Shown here: piece by piece, positions 46,345-55,184 of the stretch
How the letters are laid out: every line of letters begins with the position of its first letter
How positions within the stretch are numbered: the first letter of the stretch is position 1
NCBI RefSeq assembly: GCF_022867795.2
Contig: NZ_CP107006.1
Span: 1,736,001-1,800,000, forward strand
From: Chitinophaga horti
Lineage (GTDB): Bacteria > Bacteroidota > Bacteroidia > Chitinophagales > Chitinophagaceae
Reading direction: 5' to 3'
DNA length: 64,000 bases
The notes under the pieces: model-generated
The model's database searches: none
Told to the model about the DNA's origin: nothing
The model's input: the letters and a program-made list of their open reading frames with translations, nothing else
Program-made: the position numbers and the translations under genes

Positions 46345-47997
46345 ATGAACCAAAAATTTGCTCCATATATACTCGTACTGCTGCTGGCAACATCCCTGTC
46401 AGCCGGCTGTTCCAAACTGCTGGAAGAAAAGAACCCGGGTGGACTGACCGCCGAAGGCGTGTTTAGCAGTCCGGAAGGTTTTGAAACCCTCGTCAACGCC
46501 GCCTACAGCTACAACCGCTGGTGGTATGGTAAAGAAGATGCCTATAATATTTCAGAGATGGGCACCGACTTGTGGACGAGCGGTACGGGTGATAAGTATA
46601 CAGATATCACCAGCTACTATAATTTGCAATCGTACAATACCGCGGTAACTTCCCTCTGGAAGCAACTGTACGCCGCCATCAACCTGATTAATACAGGCAT
46701 TAATCGCATTGACCAGGTTGGACTGGCAGATGCGATCAAGACCAGGCGGCTGGCCGAACTGCGCTTCCTGCGGGCGTTTTACTACTGGCATGTAGTGGAA
46801 ACCTGGGGGGATGTACACTTTAGTACGAATGAAACCACTACCGCCGTTACTACAGCAAATCGTACCCCGGTAGATACCTTTTACGCGCACATCTTTGCCG
46901 ACCTGGAATTTGCCGCAGCGAACCTGCCGCCTACGACCACCGAGTATGGTCGCGCGACGAAGCCTGTAGCCGAAGCCTTCCTGGCGCGGATGAACCTTAC
47001 ACGCGGTCGCAACCAGCAGGCGTTTGACCTGGCCAGTAAGGTGATCAAAGATTATGGCTTTCAGTTGCAGCCTAAGTATGCAGACCTCTGGAGTATGACC
47101 AACATACAGAACAAGGAAGTGATATGGGCGGTGAACTATTTCAAGAACCTCGCGTTCAATGACCGTACGGATGCGGTGTTGTACCCTACTGGTCACCCGA
47201 GGGGCGCGCATAACGGGCATCTGATGTTCATCATGAAGTACGACGACTTGCCCGGTATGACGAGGGACGTGGCGAACGGGCGGCCGTTTAACCGCTATAT
47301 GCCTACCTTGTACGCGCTGCGTTTGTTCGATGAAACGAAAGACAGCCGGTACAATGCGACCTTCAAACAGGCCTGGTTGTGTAATACCCTTGGCACCGCG
47401 CCCGCTGGTATGAAGATCGGCGACACGGCGGTGTTTTGTACGAAGTATGAAATCCCTGCTGAGATTGAAGCGACCAGGAAATACCGCGTATATGATCTGA
47501 GCAAGATGTATAAAGCGAATGGTGGTGGCCTGGACAGGCTGCACTATCCGTCCCTGCAAAAATTCGACGACCCGACCCGTGCCGCGGCCAATGAGGAACA
47601 GAGCCCGCGCGATGGCATCGTGATGCGCCTCGCAGAAATGTACCTGATCGCAGCAGAAGCGCAGCTGAAACTGAACAACACGACCATAGCAGCGGAATAC
47701 ATTAATGTGATCCGCAAACGCGCCGCCGTTCCCGGCCAGGAAGCCGCAATGGAAATTCTGCCCGCACAGGTAACGCTGGACTTCATTCTCGATGAAAGAG
47801 CTCGCGAACTGATGGGCGAACAACTGCGCTGGTTCGACCTTAAACGTACCGGTAAACTGTCTGAAAGGTTGCAGCTGGCCAATCCGGATGCGGCTGCGAA
47901 CTTTGCAGAGTTCCACCTGGTGCGGCCTATTCCGAAAGACCAGGTAGATGCGGTGACCAACAAGAATGAGTTTAAACAACACACAGGATATAACTAA
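46345..47997 (+). CDS. SusD/RagB-family lipoprotein, pectin operon B
   Basis: Surface substrate-capture partner of the preceding SusC, 10 bases downstream. The 550-residue protein has a signal ending SLSAGC (SPII lipobox, Cys near residue 22). Standard SusD features are GFETLVNAAYSYNRWWYG, LRFLRAFYYWHVVETWGDVHF, the C-terminal VMRLAEMYLIAAEAQLKL and LDERARELMGEQLRWFDLKRTG. A long antisense open frame (46552-47982) mirrors it and is not considered a gene. Confidence 0.94.
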   Translation: MNQKFAPYILVLLLATSLSAGCSKLLEEKNPGGLTAEGVFSSPEGFETLVNAAYSYNRWWYGKEDAYNISEMGTDLWTSGTGDKYTDITSYYNLQSYNTAVTSLWKQLYAAINLINTGINRIDQVGLADAIKTRRLAELRFLRAFYYWHVVETWGDVHFSTNETTTAVTTANRTPVDTFYAHIFADLEFAAANLPPTTTEYGRATKPVAEAFLARMNLTRGRNQQAFDLASKVIKDYGFQLQPKYADLWSMTNIQNKEVIWAVNYFKNLAFNDRTDAVLYPTGHPRGAHNGHLMFIMKYDDLPGMTRDVANGRPFNRYMPTLYALRLFDETKDSRYNATFKQAWLCNTLGTAPAGMKIGDTAVFCTKYEIPAEIEATRKYRVYDLSKMYKANGGGLDRLHYPSLQKFDDPTRAAANEEQSPRDGIVMRLAEMYLIAAEAQLKLNNTTIAAEYINVIRKRAAVPGQEAAMEILPAQVTLDFILDERARELMGEQLRWFDLKRTGKLSERLQLANPDAAANFAEFHLVRPIPKDQVDAVTNKNEFKQHTGYN

Positions 47998-48008
47998 AAG
48001 ATTTACAA

Positions 48009-49660
48009 GTGAGGCTACACATTCCTATTTTATCGATTGCACTTGCAGCTGCCCTTTACGCCGAACCGGCGACGGCACAGTATTCCTGGAACAACCTGCC
48101 CGTAGTGCAGGAACCAACCTTCCGGAAAGACACGTTTAACATCCGCCGCTATGGCGCGAAAGCTGATGGGCTTACGCTCAATTCACCTGCGATCAACAAG
48201 GCGATCGACGCCTGTTCGAAGAACGGTGGCGGCGTAGTATTGGTGCCGGCCGGCCTGTGGCTGACTGGTCCGGTGGTGCTGAAAAGCAACGTGGAACTGC
48301 ACCTGGAAAAGAGTGCGCTGCTGCAATTTACCGAAGACTTTGACCAGTATCCTTTGATAGCGACGAATTATGAGGGGCTGGCGGCCATGCGCTGTCAGCC
48401 ACCAATATCGGCGGTGGATGCGACAAATATCGCGATCACCGGTCACGGTATCATCGACGGTGCCGGCGACGCCTGGCGCCAGGTAAAAAAGGATAAACTG
48501 ACGGAGTCGCAATGGAAAAACTGGTAGCCTCCGGCGGACTGGTGAGCGATGATAACCGCACCTGGTATCCCTCCGAAAAATCGAAGAAAGGTACCGGCGT
48601 GAAAAACGCAGGTGTAATATCACCAGATAAAACGGCAAAAGATTACGAGGAAATCAAAGACTTCCTGCGACCTAACATGGTGGTGCTGACCCGCTGCAAA
48701 AAGGTACTGTTGCAGGGCGTAACGTTCCAGAACAGCCCAGCCTGGTGTTTGCATCCGTTATTGTGCGAGCATATTACCCTGCGGGATGTGTACGTTAAAA
48801 ATCCATGGTACGCGCAAAACGGCGATGGCGTTGACCTGGAGTCGTGCCGCTTCGGCCGCGTTGAGAACTGCGTATTTGACGTAGGTGACGATGCCATCTG
48901 CATTAAATCGGGTCGCGACGAGCAGGGACGTAAAAGAGGCGTGCCAACGGAAAACTTTATCATCAAAAACAACCTCGTATATCATGCGCACGGCGGTTTT
49001 GTGATCGGTAGTGAGATGAGCGGCGGCGCGCGTAATTTATTCGTATCGAACTGCACTTTTATGGGCACGGATATCGGGCTTCGTTTTAAAACGACCCGTG
49101 GTCGCGGTGGCGTAGTTGAAAAGATCTTTATTAAGGATATCAATATGACCAACATCCCGGGTGAGGCCATCTTGTTCGATATGTATTACATGGCGAAAGA
49201 TCCTGTTCCATTGGCTGGTGAAAAGGCAGCTGACGTGAAAGTGGAGACCATCCCTGTAACCGAGGCCACGCCACAGTTCCGTGACTTCCAGATCAGCAAC
49301 GTAGTATGTCATGGCGCGCAAAAAGGCATCTTCATCCGCGGATTACCGGAAATGCCGATCAGCAATATCACCATGGATAACATCGTGATCAAAGCGAAGA
49401 AAGGTGCGGAGCTGCTGGAAGCGTCTAACATCCGCATTACCAACGCGACCTTTGAAGTAACAGATTCCGATCCGCTGATCAATGTGCGTAACAGCCGTGA
49501 GATCCAGTTGTCGAACATCAAGTTTGATGAAGCGAAAAATTTCATCAACATCAAAGGAGAAAAATCTGGCGTTGTGGTGAGTGGTACCGATATCAAAAAA
49601 GCAAAGGATAAACCGGTATTTGCAGATGGTGCAACCGCCGGGGCATTGACCACTAAATAG
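48009..49660 (+). pseudogene. GH28 polygalacturonase, interrupted by a one-base frameshift
   Basis: Inverting hydrolase of galacturonan (exo- or endo-polygalacturonase). The 5' frame starts with GTG at 48009 and a signal peptide ending ATAQ. It runs 172 residues to a TAG at 48525-48527, ending TESQWKNW. The other frame continues without loss as KLVASGGLVSDDNRTWYP and runs to 49660. Adding one A to the five-A run at 48516-48520 joins them as ESQWKKLVASGG, giving about 550 residues. All catalytic motifs are in the second part: NGDGVDLES, DVGDDAICIKSGRD, HGGFVIGSE and RFKTTRGRGG. Without repair the second part would have no signal peptide. It may be a true mutation, a sequence error or slippage. 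Confidence 0.85.
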
Positions 49661-49671
49661 CAATCGTTCGT

Positions 49672-51615
49672 ATGAAAGGTAAATGGGCATTAATAGCAAC
49701 ATTGTTAGCAGGCGGCATGTATACGGCTGCCTGTGCACAATCCACCGGCGGCGGCGCTTTAAAGCCACCGACTACACCGGCTGAGGATGTGAAACGAATG
49801 GCTTTCACCGTAACGGAGGATATCTGGAAAGACTCGCTGGTGATGAATCCGGGCCACCCGGTAAAATGGTCGTACGACCAGGGTGTGGTGCTGGAGGGTA
49901 TTACCCTGCTGTGGAAGAATACTGGCAACGGGGACTACTTCCGCTACATCCAGAAGAGCATGGACCACTTCGTGGACAAGGACGGCAATGTGCGGTTTTA
50001 CAAGGAAAGCGAATACAACATCGATCATATCAAAAATGCACGCATCCTGTTGACGTTGTATAAAGTAACCGGGCAGGAAAAGTATCGCAAGGCGATCGAG
50101 AAGTTCCGTAACCAATTGCGCAATCATCCGCGTACAAAGGAAGGCGGCTTTTGGCACAAGCAGCGTTATCCCTGGCAGATGTGGCTCGACGGGCTTTACA
50201 TGGGTGAACCGTTTTATGCAGAATACGCCGCCTTGTTTAACGAACCTGCCGCTTTCGATGATATTACCCGCCAGTTCGTGTTGATGGAAAAACATTCCCT
50301 CGACAGCAAAACGGGCTTATTGTATCACGGTTACGACGAATCGCGCGAGCAGCGCTGGGCTGATAAAACTACTGGCCGTTCCCCGCACTTCTGGGGCCGC
50401 GCGATGGGCTGGTATGGCATGGGACTGGTAGATGCGCTGGAATACTTTCCGGCCAAACATCCCGGCCGCGATAGCCTCATCGCCATCCTCAACCGCTTTG
50501 CCACTGTGGTAGCCAAATACCAGGACCCTAAGTCCGGCGCCTGGTACCAGGTGCTCGACCGCGCTACTTCCAAAGGCAACTACCTGGAATCGTCCGCCAC
50601 CTGCATGTTCGTGTATGCGATCACGAAAGGCGTGCGTCTGGGCTACCTGCCACAGAAGTTCCTGGCAACCGCCGAGAAAGGTTATAAAGGTATTCAGCAA
50701 CAATTCCTGGAGCCGACTGCGAAAGGCGGCTTGAACCTGAAAGGCACCGTAAGCGTGGCCGGTTTGGGCGGTGATCCGTATCGCGACGGCAGCTATGAAT
50801 ATTACCTGAGCGAAAAAGTGATTACAAATGATCCCAAAGGCGTTGGCGCTTACCTGCTGGCCGCAGGGGAGTTATCGATCGCAAAGTCGCAGAACAACGG
50901 CCGGGGACTTACCGTGGTGCTGGATCAGTATTATAATAACGAATGGAAGAACGGCGCGCGGACGCATTATGTATGGAATGAAATGTCGAACGGCGGTTAT
51001 TCGCTTTGGGGGCACCTGTTCCATAAACAAGGCGTGAAGACCGATACCTTGTCGGTAGCGCCCACTGCCAGTGGCTTATCGAAAGCAAATATCTATATCA
51101 TTACAGACCCCGATACCGAAAAGGAAACGGCGTCTCCGAACGGCGTAACTGCTCCCGCAGCGGACGCGGTATACAACTGGGTGAAAGGCGGCGGCGTACT
51201 GGTGGTGATGCAAAATGATAGCGGCAACGCGGAGATCAAAGGGTTTAATAAGATGACGGAGCGCTTTGGAATTAAATTTAACGAGAACAGCATTCATCGC
51301 GTACAGGGCAACCAGTATGAACAGGGGGCTTTAACGGTTGATGCCGGTAACAAGGTATTTACAAGTGCCCGTAAACTTTATATCAAGGAACTGTCTACGA
51401 TCCAGGTGCAACCACCCGCCACGCCTGTATTGCAGGAAAACGGTGCGGTGATCATTGCCAGCGCAAAGGTGGGCAAAGGAGCCGTGTTTGCTGTGGGCGA
51501 CCCCTGGTTTTACAACGAATACCTCGACGGGCGTAAACTGCCTGCCATATATGAAAATTACCAGGCAGCCTCCGACCTGGTGAACTGGTTGATCAAAGAA
51601 GCGAAAAGTAATTAA
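49672..51615 (+). CDS. GH105 unsaturated glucuronyl/galacturonyl hydrolase with C-terminal DUF4350-like domain
   Basis: Removes the unsaturated uronic acid from the end of lyase products, freeing a keto-sugar and saturated oligomers. The 647-residue protein has an N-terminal secretion signal (MKGKWALIATLLAGG...). The cleavage region AACAQ could be read as SPI or as a lipobox. The (alpha/alpha)6 barrel covers about 35-405: YPWQMWLDGLYMGEPF (catalytic Asp about 173), GRSPHFWGRAMGWYGMGLVD and YLESSATCMFVYAI. After about residue 465 (SKANIYIITDPDTEKE..., GAVFAVGDPWFYNEYLDG) comes a DUF4350/GATase-like domain beyond the usual ~370-residue GH105 size. It follows GH28 by 11 bases and precedes uxaB by 4. 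Confidence 0.9.
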   Translation: MKGKWALIATLLAGGMYTAACAQSTGGGALKPPTTPAEDVKRMAFTVTEDIWKDSLVMNPGHPVKWSYDQGVVLEGITLLWKNTGNGDYFRYIQKSMDHFVDKDGNVRFYKESEYNIDHIKNARILLTLYKVTGQEKYRKAIEKFRNQLRNHPRTKEGGFWHKQRYPWQMWLDGLYMGEPFYAEYAALFNEPAAFDDITRQFVLMEKHSLDSKTGLLYHGYDESREQRWADKTTGRSPHFWGRAMGWYGMGLVDALEYFPAKHPGRDSLIAILNRFATVVAKYQDPKSGAWYQVLDRATSKGNYLESSATCMFVYAITKGVRLGYLPQKFLATAEKGYKGIQQQFLEPTAKGGLNLKGTVSVAGLGGDPYRDGSYEYYLSEKVITNDPKGVGAYLLAAGELSIAKSQNNGRGLTVVLDQYYNNEWKNGARTHYVWNEMSNGGYSLWGHLFHKQGVKTDTLSVAPTASGLSKANIYIITDPDTEKETASPNGVTAPAADAVYNWVKGGGVLVVMQNDSGNAEIKGFNKMTERFGIKFNENSIHRVQGNQYEQGALTVDAGNKVFTSARKLYIKELSTIQVQPPATPVLQENGAVIIASAKVGKGAVFAVGDPWFYNEYLDGRKLPAIYENYQAASDLVNWLIKEAKSN

Positions 51616-51619
51616 GAAC

Positions 51620-53128
51620 ATGAAGCAACTGTCAAGAACAAATTTGCCCGAAACCATATCGTCCGCACTGCTGGAGCTGCCCGAAAAAGTGTTGCAGTTC
51701 GGCACCGGTGTATTGCTCAGAGGCCTGCCCGACTATTTTATTGATAAGGCCAACAAGCAGGGCGTCTTCAACGGAAGGGTAGTAGTGGTAAAATCTACTT
51801 CTCAGGGTGATACCACTGCATTTGAGCAGCAGGACGGACTATACACAGTGTGTATACGGGGCATTGAGAACGGTCAGGCCGTTTCTGAAAATATCGTGAA
51901 TGCGTCGATCAGCAGGGTGTTGGCGGCCACTACGGAGTGGCAGTCTATCCTCGATTGTGCTGCGAATCCTCAAATGGAACTGATAATTTCCAATACCACC
52001 GAAGTAGGCATCAGCCTGGTGGAAGATGACGTACATGCCGCACCGCCGGTATCTTTCCCGGGAAAACTGCTGGCTTTCTTGCTGGCGAGATATACTCATT
52101 TCAAAGGTGCGGCGGATAAGGGTATGGTGATCGTGCCCACAGAACTGCTGCCGGACAATGGTCATAAACTGAAGTCGGTAGTGCTTCAGCTGGCGCGCAA
52201 CAATCGTCTGGACGAAGCCTTTATTCAATGGGTAAGCGACCATAATCATTTCTGTAATTCGCTGGTCGACCGCATCGTGCCGGGCAAACAGGCGGTGGAT
52301 GTACAGGCGGCGATTGAGCAGGAGCTGGGTTATACAGATCAACTGATGATCATGTCGGAAGTGTACCGGTTGTGGGCCATTGAATCATCTTCAGAAAAAG
52401 TAAAAAGAGTATTGTCGTTTGCGGCGGCCGACAATGGCGTGGTGATCGTTCCGGATATCAACGTGTATCGGGAACTGAAACTGCGTTTGCTGAACGGTTC
52501 GCACACCATGAGCTGCGGGCTGGCCGTGCTGGCCGGCTTCGATACGGTGAAAGAAGCAATGGAAGATGCGGACATGAGCGCTTGCATAGAAGCAATGATG
52601 ATGCAGGAAATCGTGCCTGCGATTACTGACATCTACATTCGGGAGGATAGTGCCTGGCGTTTTGCAGGCGCTGTGCTGGACCGCTACCGTAATCCGCATA
52701 TCGCGCACCGCTGGATCAGCATTACGATGCAATACACCTCTAAAATGAAAATGCGGGATGTGCCGATCCTGTTACGTCATTACCAGCGCAGCCAGGAAGC
52801 ACCGGCTTTGCTGGCAATGGGGTTTGCGGCCTACCTGTTGTTCATGCGCAGCGAACGCACGCAGGATGGTCGCTACGAAGGTAGCGCTAACGGTGTGGCT
52901 TACACGATCACCGATGATCATGCCGCCTGGTTTTACGACGCCTGGAAAAGACTTGAACCCTCTGTACTCGTACGTACCGTATTAAGTAATACCGGATTGT
53001 GGGGCACCGATCTCTGTACCTTAAAAGGCTTTCCGCAGGCCGTGTCTACCATGTTAGGCGCCATGATGACCAGCGGAGTGGCCTCCATCGTTAAAAAAGC
53101 GGGCGCAGAAGCAGCGCTTGTCAAATAA
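51620..53128 (+). CDS. uxaB: Tagaturonate reductase (altronate oxidoreductase)
   Basis: Cytoplasmic NADH-dependent reduction of D-tagaturonate to D-altronate, the second step of galacturonate use. The 502-residue protein belongs to the polyol/mannitol dehydrogenase family. The nucleotide-binding start is KVLQFGTGVLLRGLPDYFIDKANKQG in part, ending in a Rossmann-type loop. Family segments are ELIISNTTEVGIS, MVIVPTELLPDNGHKLK, FCNSLVDRIVPGK and the catalytic-domain YRELKLRLLNGSHTMSCGLAVLAG (in part). No signal peptide is present. It lies directly after GH105 and before uxaC, so galacturonate released in the periplasm feeds these two cytoplasmic enzymes after transport. Confidence 0.93.
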   Translation: MKQLSRTNLPETISSALLELPEKVLQFGTGVLLRGLPDYFIDKANKQGVFNGRVVVVKSTSQGDTTAFEQQDGLYTVCIRGIENGQAVSENIVNASISRVLAATTEWQSILDCAANPQMELIISNTTEVGISLVEDDVHAAPPVSFPGKLLAFLLARYTHFKGAADKGMVIVPTELLPDNGHKLKSVVLQLARNNRLDEAFIQWVSDHNHFCNSLVDRIVPGKQAVDVQAAIEQELGYTDQLMIMSEVYRLWAIESSSEKVKRVLSFAAADNGVVIVPDINVYRELKLRLLNGSHTMSCGLAVLAGFDTVKEAMEDADMSACIEAMMMQEIVPAITDIYIREDSAWRFAGAVLDRYRNPHIAHRWISITMQYTSKMKMRDVPILLRHYQRSQEAPALLAMGFAAYLLFMRSERTQDGRYEGSANGVAYTITDDHAAWFYDAWKRLEPSVLVRTVLSNTGLWGTDLCTLKGFPQAVSTMLGAMMTSGVASIVKKAGAEAALVK

Positions 53129-53145
53129 ATAATTGGAATAAGCTA

Positions 53146-54597
53146 ATGAACATGACCAAGAAAAAATTCCTGGACGAGCATTTTTTGCTGAATACAACCA
53201 CTGCGCAACGACTGTATCACGAGTTTGCGAAAGAGATGCCGATCATCGATTATCACTGTCATTTACCACCTGCACAAATCGCCGCCGACGCCAGCTTCGA
53301 AAACCTGACGCAGGCCTGGCTGTACGGCGATCACTACAAATGGCGCGCGATGCGTACCAATGGTATACATGAAAGCTATTGCACCGGTGATAAAAACGAT
53401 TACGAGAAGTTTGAAAAATGGGCGGCCACTGTTCCCTACACCTTACGTAACCCGCTGTATCACTGGACGCACCTGGAGTTACAACGCTACTTCGATATCA
53501 ATGAAGTGCTGAACCCGACATCCGCACGCAGGATATATAACACCGCCAGCGAAATGCTGCAGCAGCCAAGCCACTCCGTACGCAGTTTGCTAAGCCGCAT
53601 GAACGTAGCGTTGGTTTGCACTACCGACGATCCGGCGGATAACCTGGAGCATCACATCAGCATGAAGCAGGAAGGATACGATACGCCGATACTGCCGGCT
53701 TTTCGTCCCGATGCATCGATGAACGCCGACGACCCGGTAGCCTATAACAAATACCTGGGCAGGCTGGAACAGGCGGCGAACATCTCTATCGCTTCTTACG
53801 ACGATTTGCTGCAGGCGCTGAAATCACGCCACGACTTCTTCGCAGCGCAAGGCTGTAGTGTATCCGATCATGGTATTGAGGAAATTCATGCGGAGGAGTT
53901 TACTGCTGTGGAGATCAATGAGATATTCCGCACGGTGCGCGCAGGCAAACAGCTGGAGCCACTTGCGCTGCGTAAGTTTAAGTCTGCATTGCTGCTGCAA
54001 CTGGCAGAGTGGGACTGGGAAAAAGGTTGGGTGCAACAATACCACCTGGGCGCGCTCAGGAATAACAACTCGCGTATGATGCGTATACTCGGTCCGGATA
54101 CTGGCTGGGACTCCATCGGTGACTTCTCGCAGGCCCGTGCACTGGCTAAGTTCCTCGATCGCCTCGACAGCCAGGATAAACTCGCAAAAACGATCCTCTA
54201 TAACCTGAACCCTGCGGACAATGAATTGCTGGCCACGATGATCGGTAATTTTAACGACGGTTCTGTGGCTGGTAAGGTGCAATTCGGCTCGGCCTGGTGG
54301 TTCCTGGACCAGAAAGACGGGATGCGTAAGCAATTAGACGCTTTGTCTAACATGTCGCTGCTAAGCCGTTTCGTGGGCATGCTCACCGATTCGCGCAGCT
54401 TCCTGTCGTTCCCGCGCCACGAGTACTTCCGCCGCCTGTTGTGTGATTTGCTCGGCAGCGAAATCGAAAATGGCGAATTGCCAGATGATGTGAACTGGGT
54501 AGGTAAAGTGGTGCAGGACATCTGCTTCCATAACGCCCGCCAGTATTTTAACTGGCAGCACCTGGATAAGAAGGTGGCTGCGGGTTTGAGCGTATAA
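53146..54597 (+). CDS. uxaC: Glucuronate/galacturonate isomerase
   Basis: Cytoplasmic isomerisation of D-galacturonate to D-tagaturonate (and D-glucuronate to D-fructuronate), the first step of uronate breakdown. The 483-residue protein is full length for UxaC. It contains the metal-site start MPIIDYHCHLPP near residue 28, WLYGDHYKWRAMRTNG, LHCTTDDPADNLEHH-like VCTTDDPADNLEHH, FRPDASMN and the C-terminal SRFVGMLTDSRSFLSFPRHEYFRRLLC (in part). An ATG at 53152 is an alternative start. It is the last gene of operon B, 17 bases after uxaB, followed by a strong terminator. Confidence 0.95.
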   Translation: MNMTKKKFLDEHFLLNTTTAQRLYHEFAKEMPIIDYHCHLPPAQIAADASFENLTQAWLYGDHYKWRAMRTNGIHESYCTGDKNDYEKFEKWAATVPYTLRNPLYHWTHLELQRYFDINEVLNPTSARRIYNTASEMLQQPSHSVRSLLSRMNVALVCTTDDPADNLEHHISMKQEGYDTPILPAFRPDASMNADDPVAYNKYLGRLEQAANISIASYDDLLQALKSRHDFFAAQGCSVSDHGIEEIHAEEFTAVEINEIFRTVRAGKQLEPLALRKFKSALLLQLAEWDWEKGWVQQYHLGALRNNNSRMMRILGPDTGWDSIGDFSQARALAKFLDRLDSQDKLAKTILYNLNPADNELLATMIGNFNDGSVAGKVQFGSAWWFLDQKDGMRKQLDALSNMSLLSRFVGMLTDSRSFLSFPRHEYFRRLLCDLLGSEIENGELPDDVNWVGKVVQDICFHNARQYFNWQHLDKKVAAGLSV

Positions 54598-54623
54598 TCT
54601 TTTAATGCGTCAATTTATAATAG

Positions 54624-54663
54624 CACCGGATCGGGAGAAATACCTGGTCCGGTGACTTTTTTT
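54624..54663 (+). terminator. Terminator of pectin operon B
   Basis: CACCGGA (54624-54630) pairs with TCCGGTG (54648-54654), extended inward by several weaker pairs, and is followed by ACTTTTTTT. It lies about 27 bases after the uxaC stop. Confidence 0.8.
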
Positions 54664-54730
54664 ATGTAACGCACTGGTTTGCAATTCCCACAGAACTATT
54701 TCTAAAAATAATTGAGCTAATACTTGTTTC

Positions 54731-54748
54731 GTACGAATTGATTCGTAC
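54731..54748. promoter_or_regulatory. Perfect dyad before the BlaI-family gene, predicted operator
   Basis: GTACGAAT and ATTCGTAC flank a TG centre (18 bp, perfect), 9 bases before the BlaI ATG. A TTG at 54724-54726 and TACCTTTA at 54746-54753, 19 bases apart, could be the -33/-7 pair. The dyad would then cover the core promoter, as expected for a BlaI-type repressor site. Confidence 0.7.
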
Positions 54749-54757
54749 CTTTAAGTT

Positions 54758-55159
54758 ATGAAAGAGGAACGTCCTGTAAATCAACAGTCGGAGCCGAGCC
54801 GCGGCGAGCTGGAAATACTGAAAGTATTGTGGAAACATGGCCCTTCCACGGTGCGGACGGTAAATGACATGCTGAATGCGGAACGGAACGTGATTTATAC
54901 GTCTACCCTCAAAACGATGCAGATCATGACCGAGAAGGGCATGCTGGCGAGGGATGAGAGCAGTATGAAACACGTATACCGTGCGTTGCTGGACGAGCAG
55001 CCTACCAAAGGGCTGTTGCTGGATAAATTCCTTGAATCGACCTTTAATGGATCCGCGACTACCTTGTTGCAGCAATTGCTGGGCAATGGCAAAACCTCGC
55101 GGGACGAGCTGCAGGAACTCAAATCGTTGCTGGATAAGCTGGAAAACGATCAACAATAA
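54758..55159 (+). CDS. BlaI/MecI/CopY-family transcriptional repressor
   Basis: Winged-helix repressor that normally represses its own operon until cut by the partner peptidase. The 133-residue protein has the family start SRGELEILKVLWKHGPSTVRTVNDML and the wing segment NVIYTSTLKTMQIMTEKGMLARDES. The C-terminal dimerisation helices are rich in Leu and Gln (TLLQQLLGNGKTSRDELQEL). The perfect dyad at 54731-54748 is the likely operator. The M56 peptidase gene starts 25 bases later, the standard BlaI-BlaR1 arrangement. No beta-lactamase gene is nearby, so the inducing signal need not be an antibiotic. Confidence 0.93.
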   Translation: MKEERPVNQQSEPSRGELEILKVLWKHGPSTVRTVNDMLNAERNVIYTSTLKTMQIMTEKGMLARDESSMKHVYRALLDEQPTKGLLLDKFLESTFNGSATTLLQQLLGNGKTSRDELQELKSLLDKLENDQQ

Positions 55160-55184
55160 TTGTAGTATTTAAAAGATAACCCGT

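Noticed and set aside
46552..47982. 476-residue open frame antisense to the operon B SusD
   Set aside because: It mirrors a clear SusD gene, has no family signal and reflects codon bias in a GC-moderate gene.
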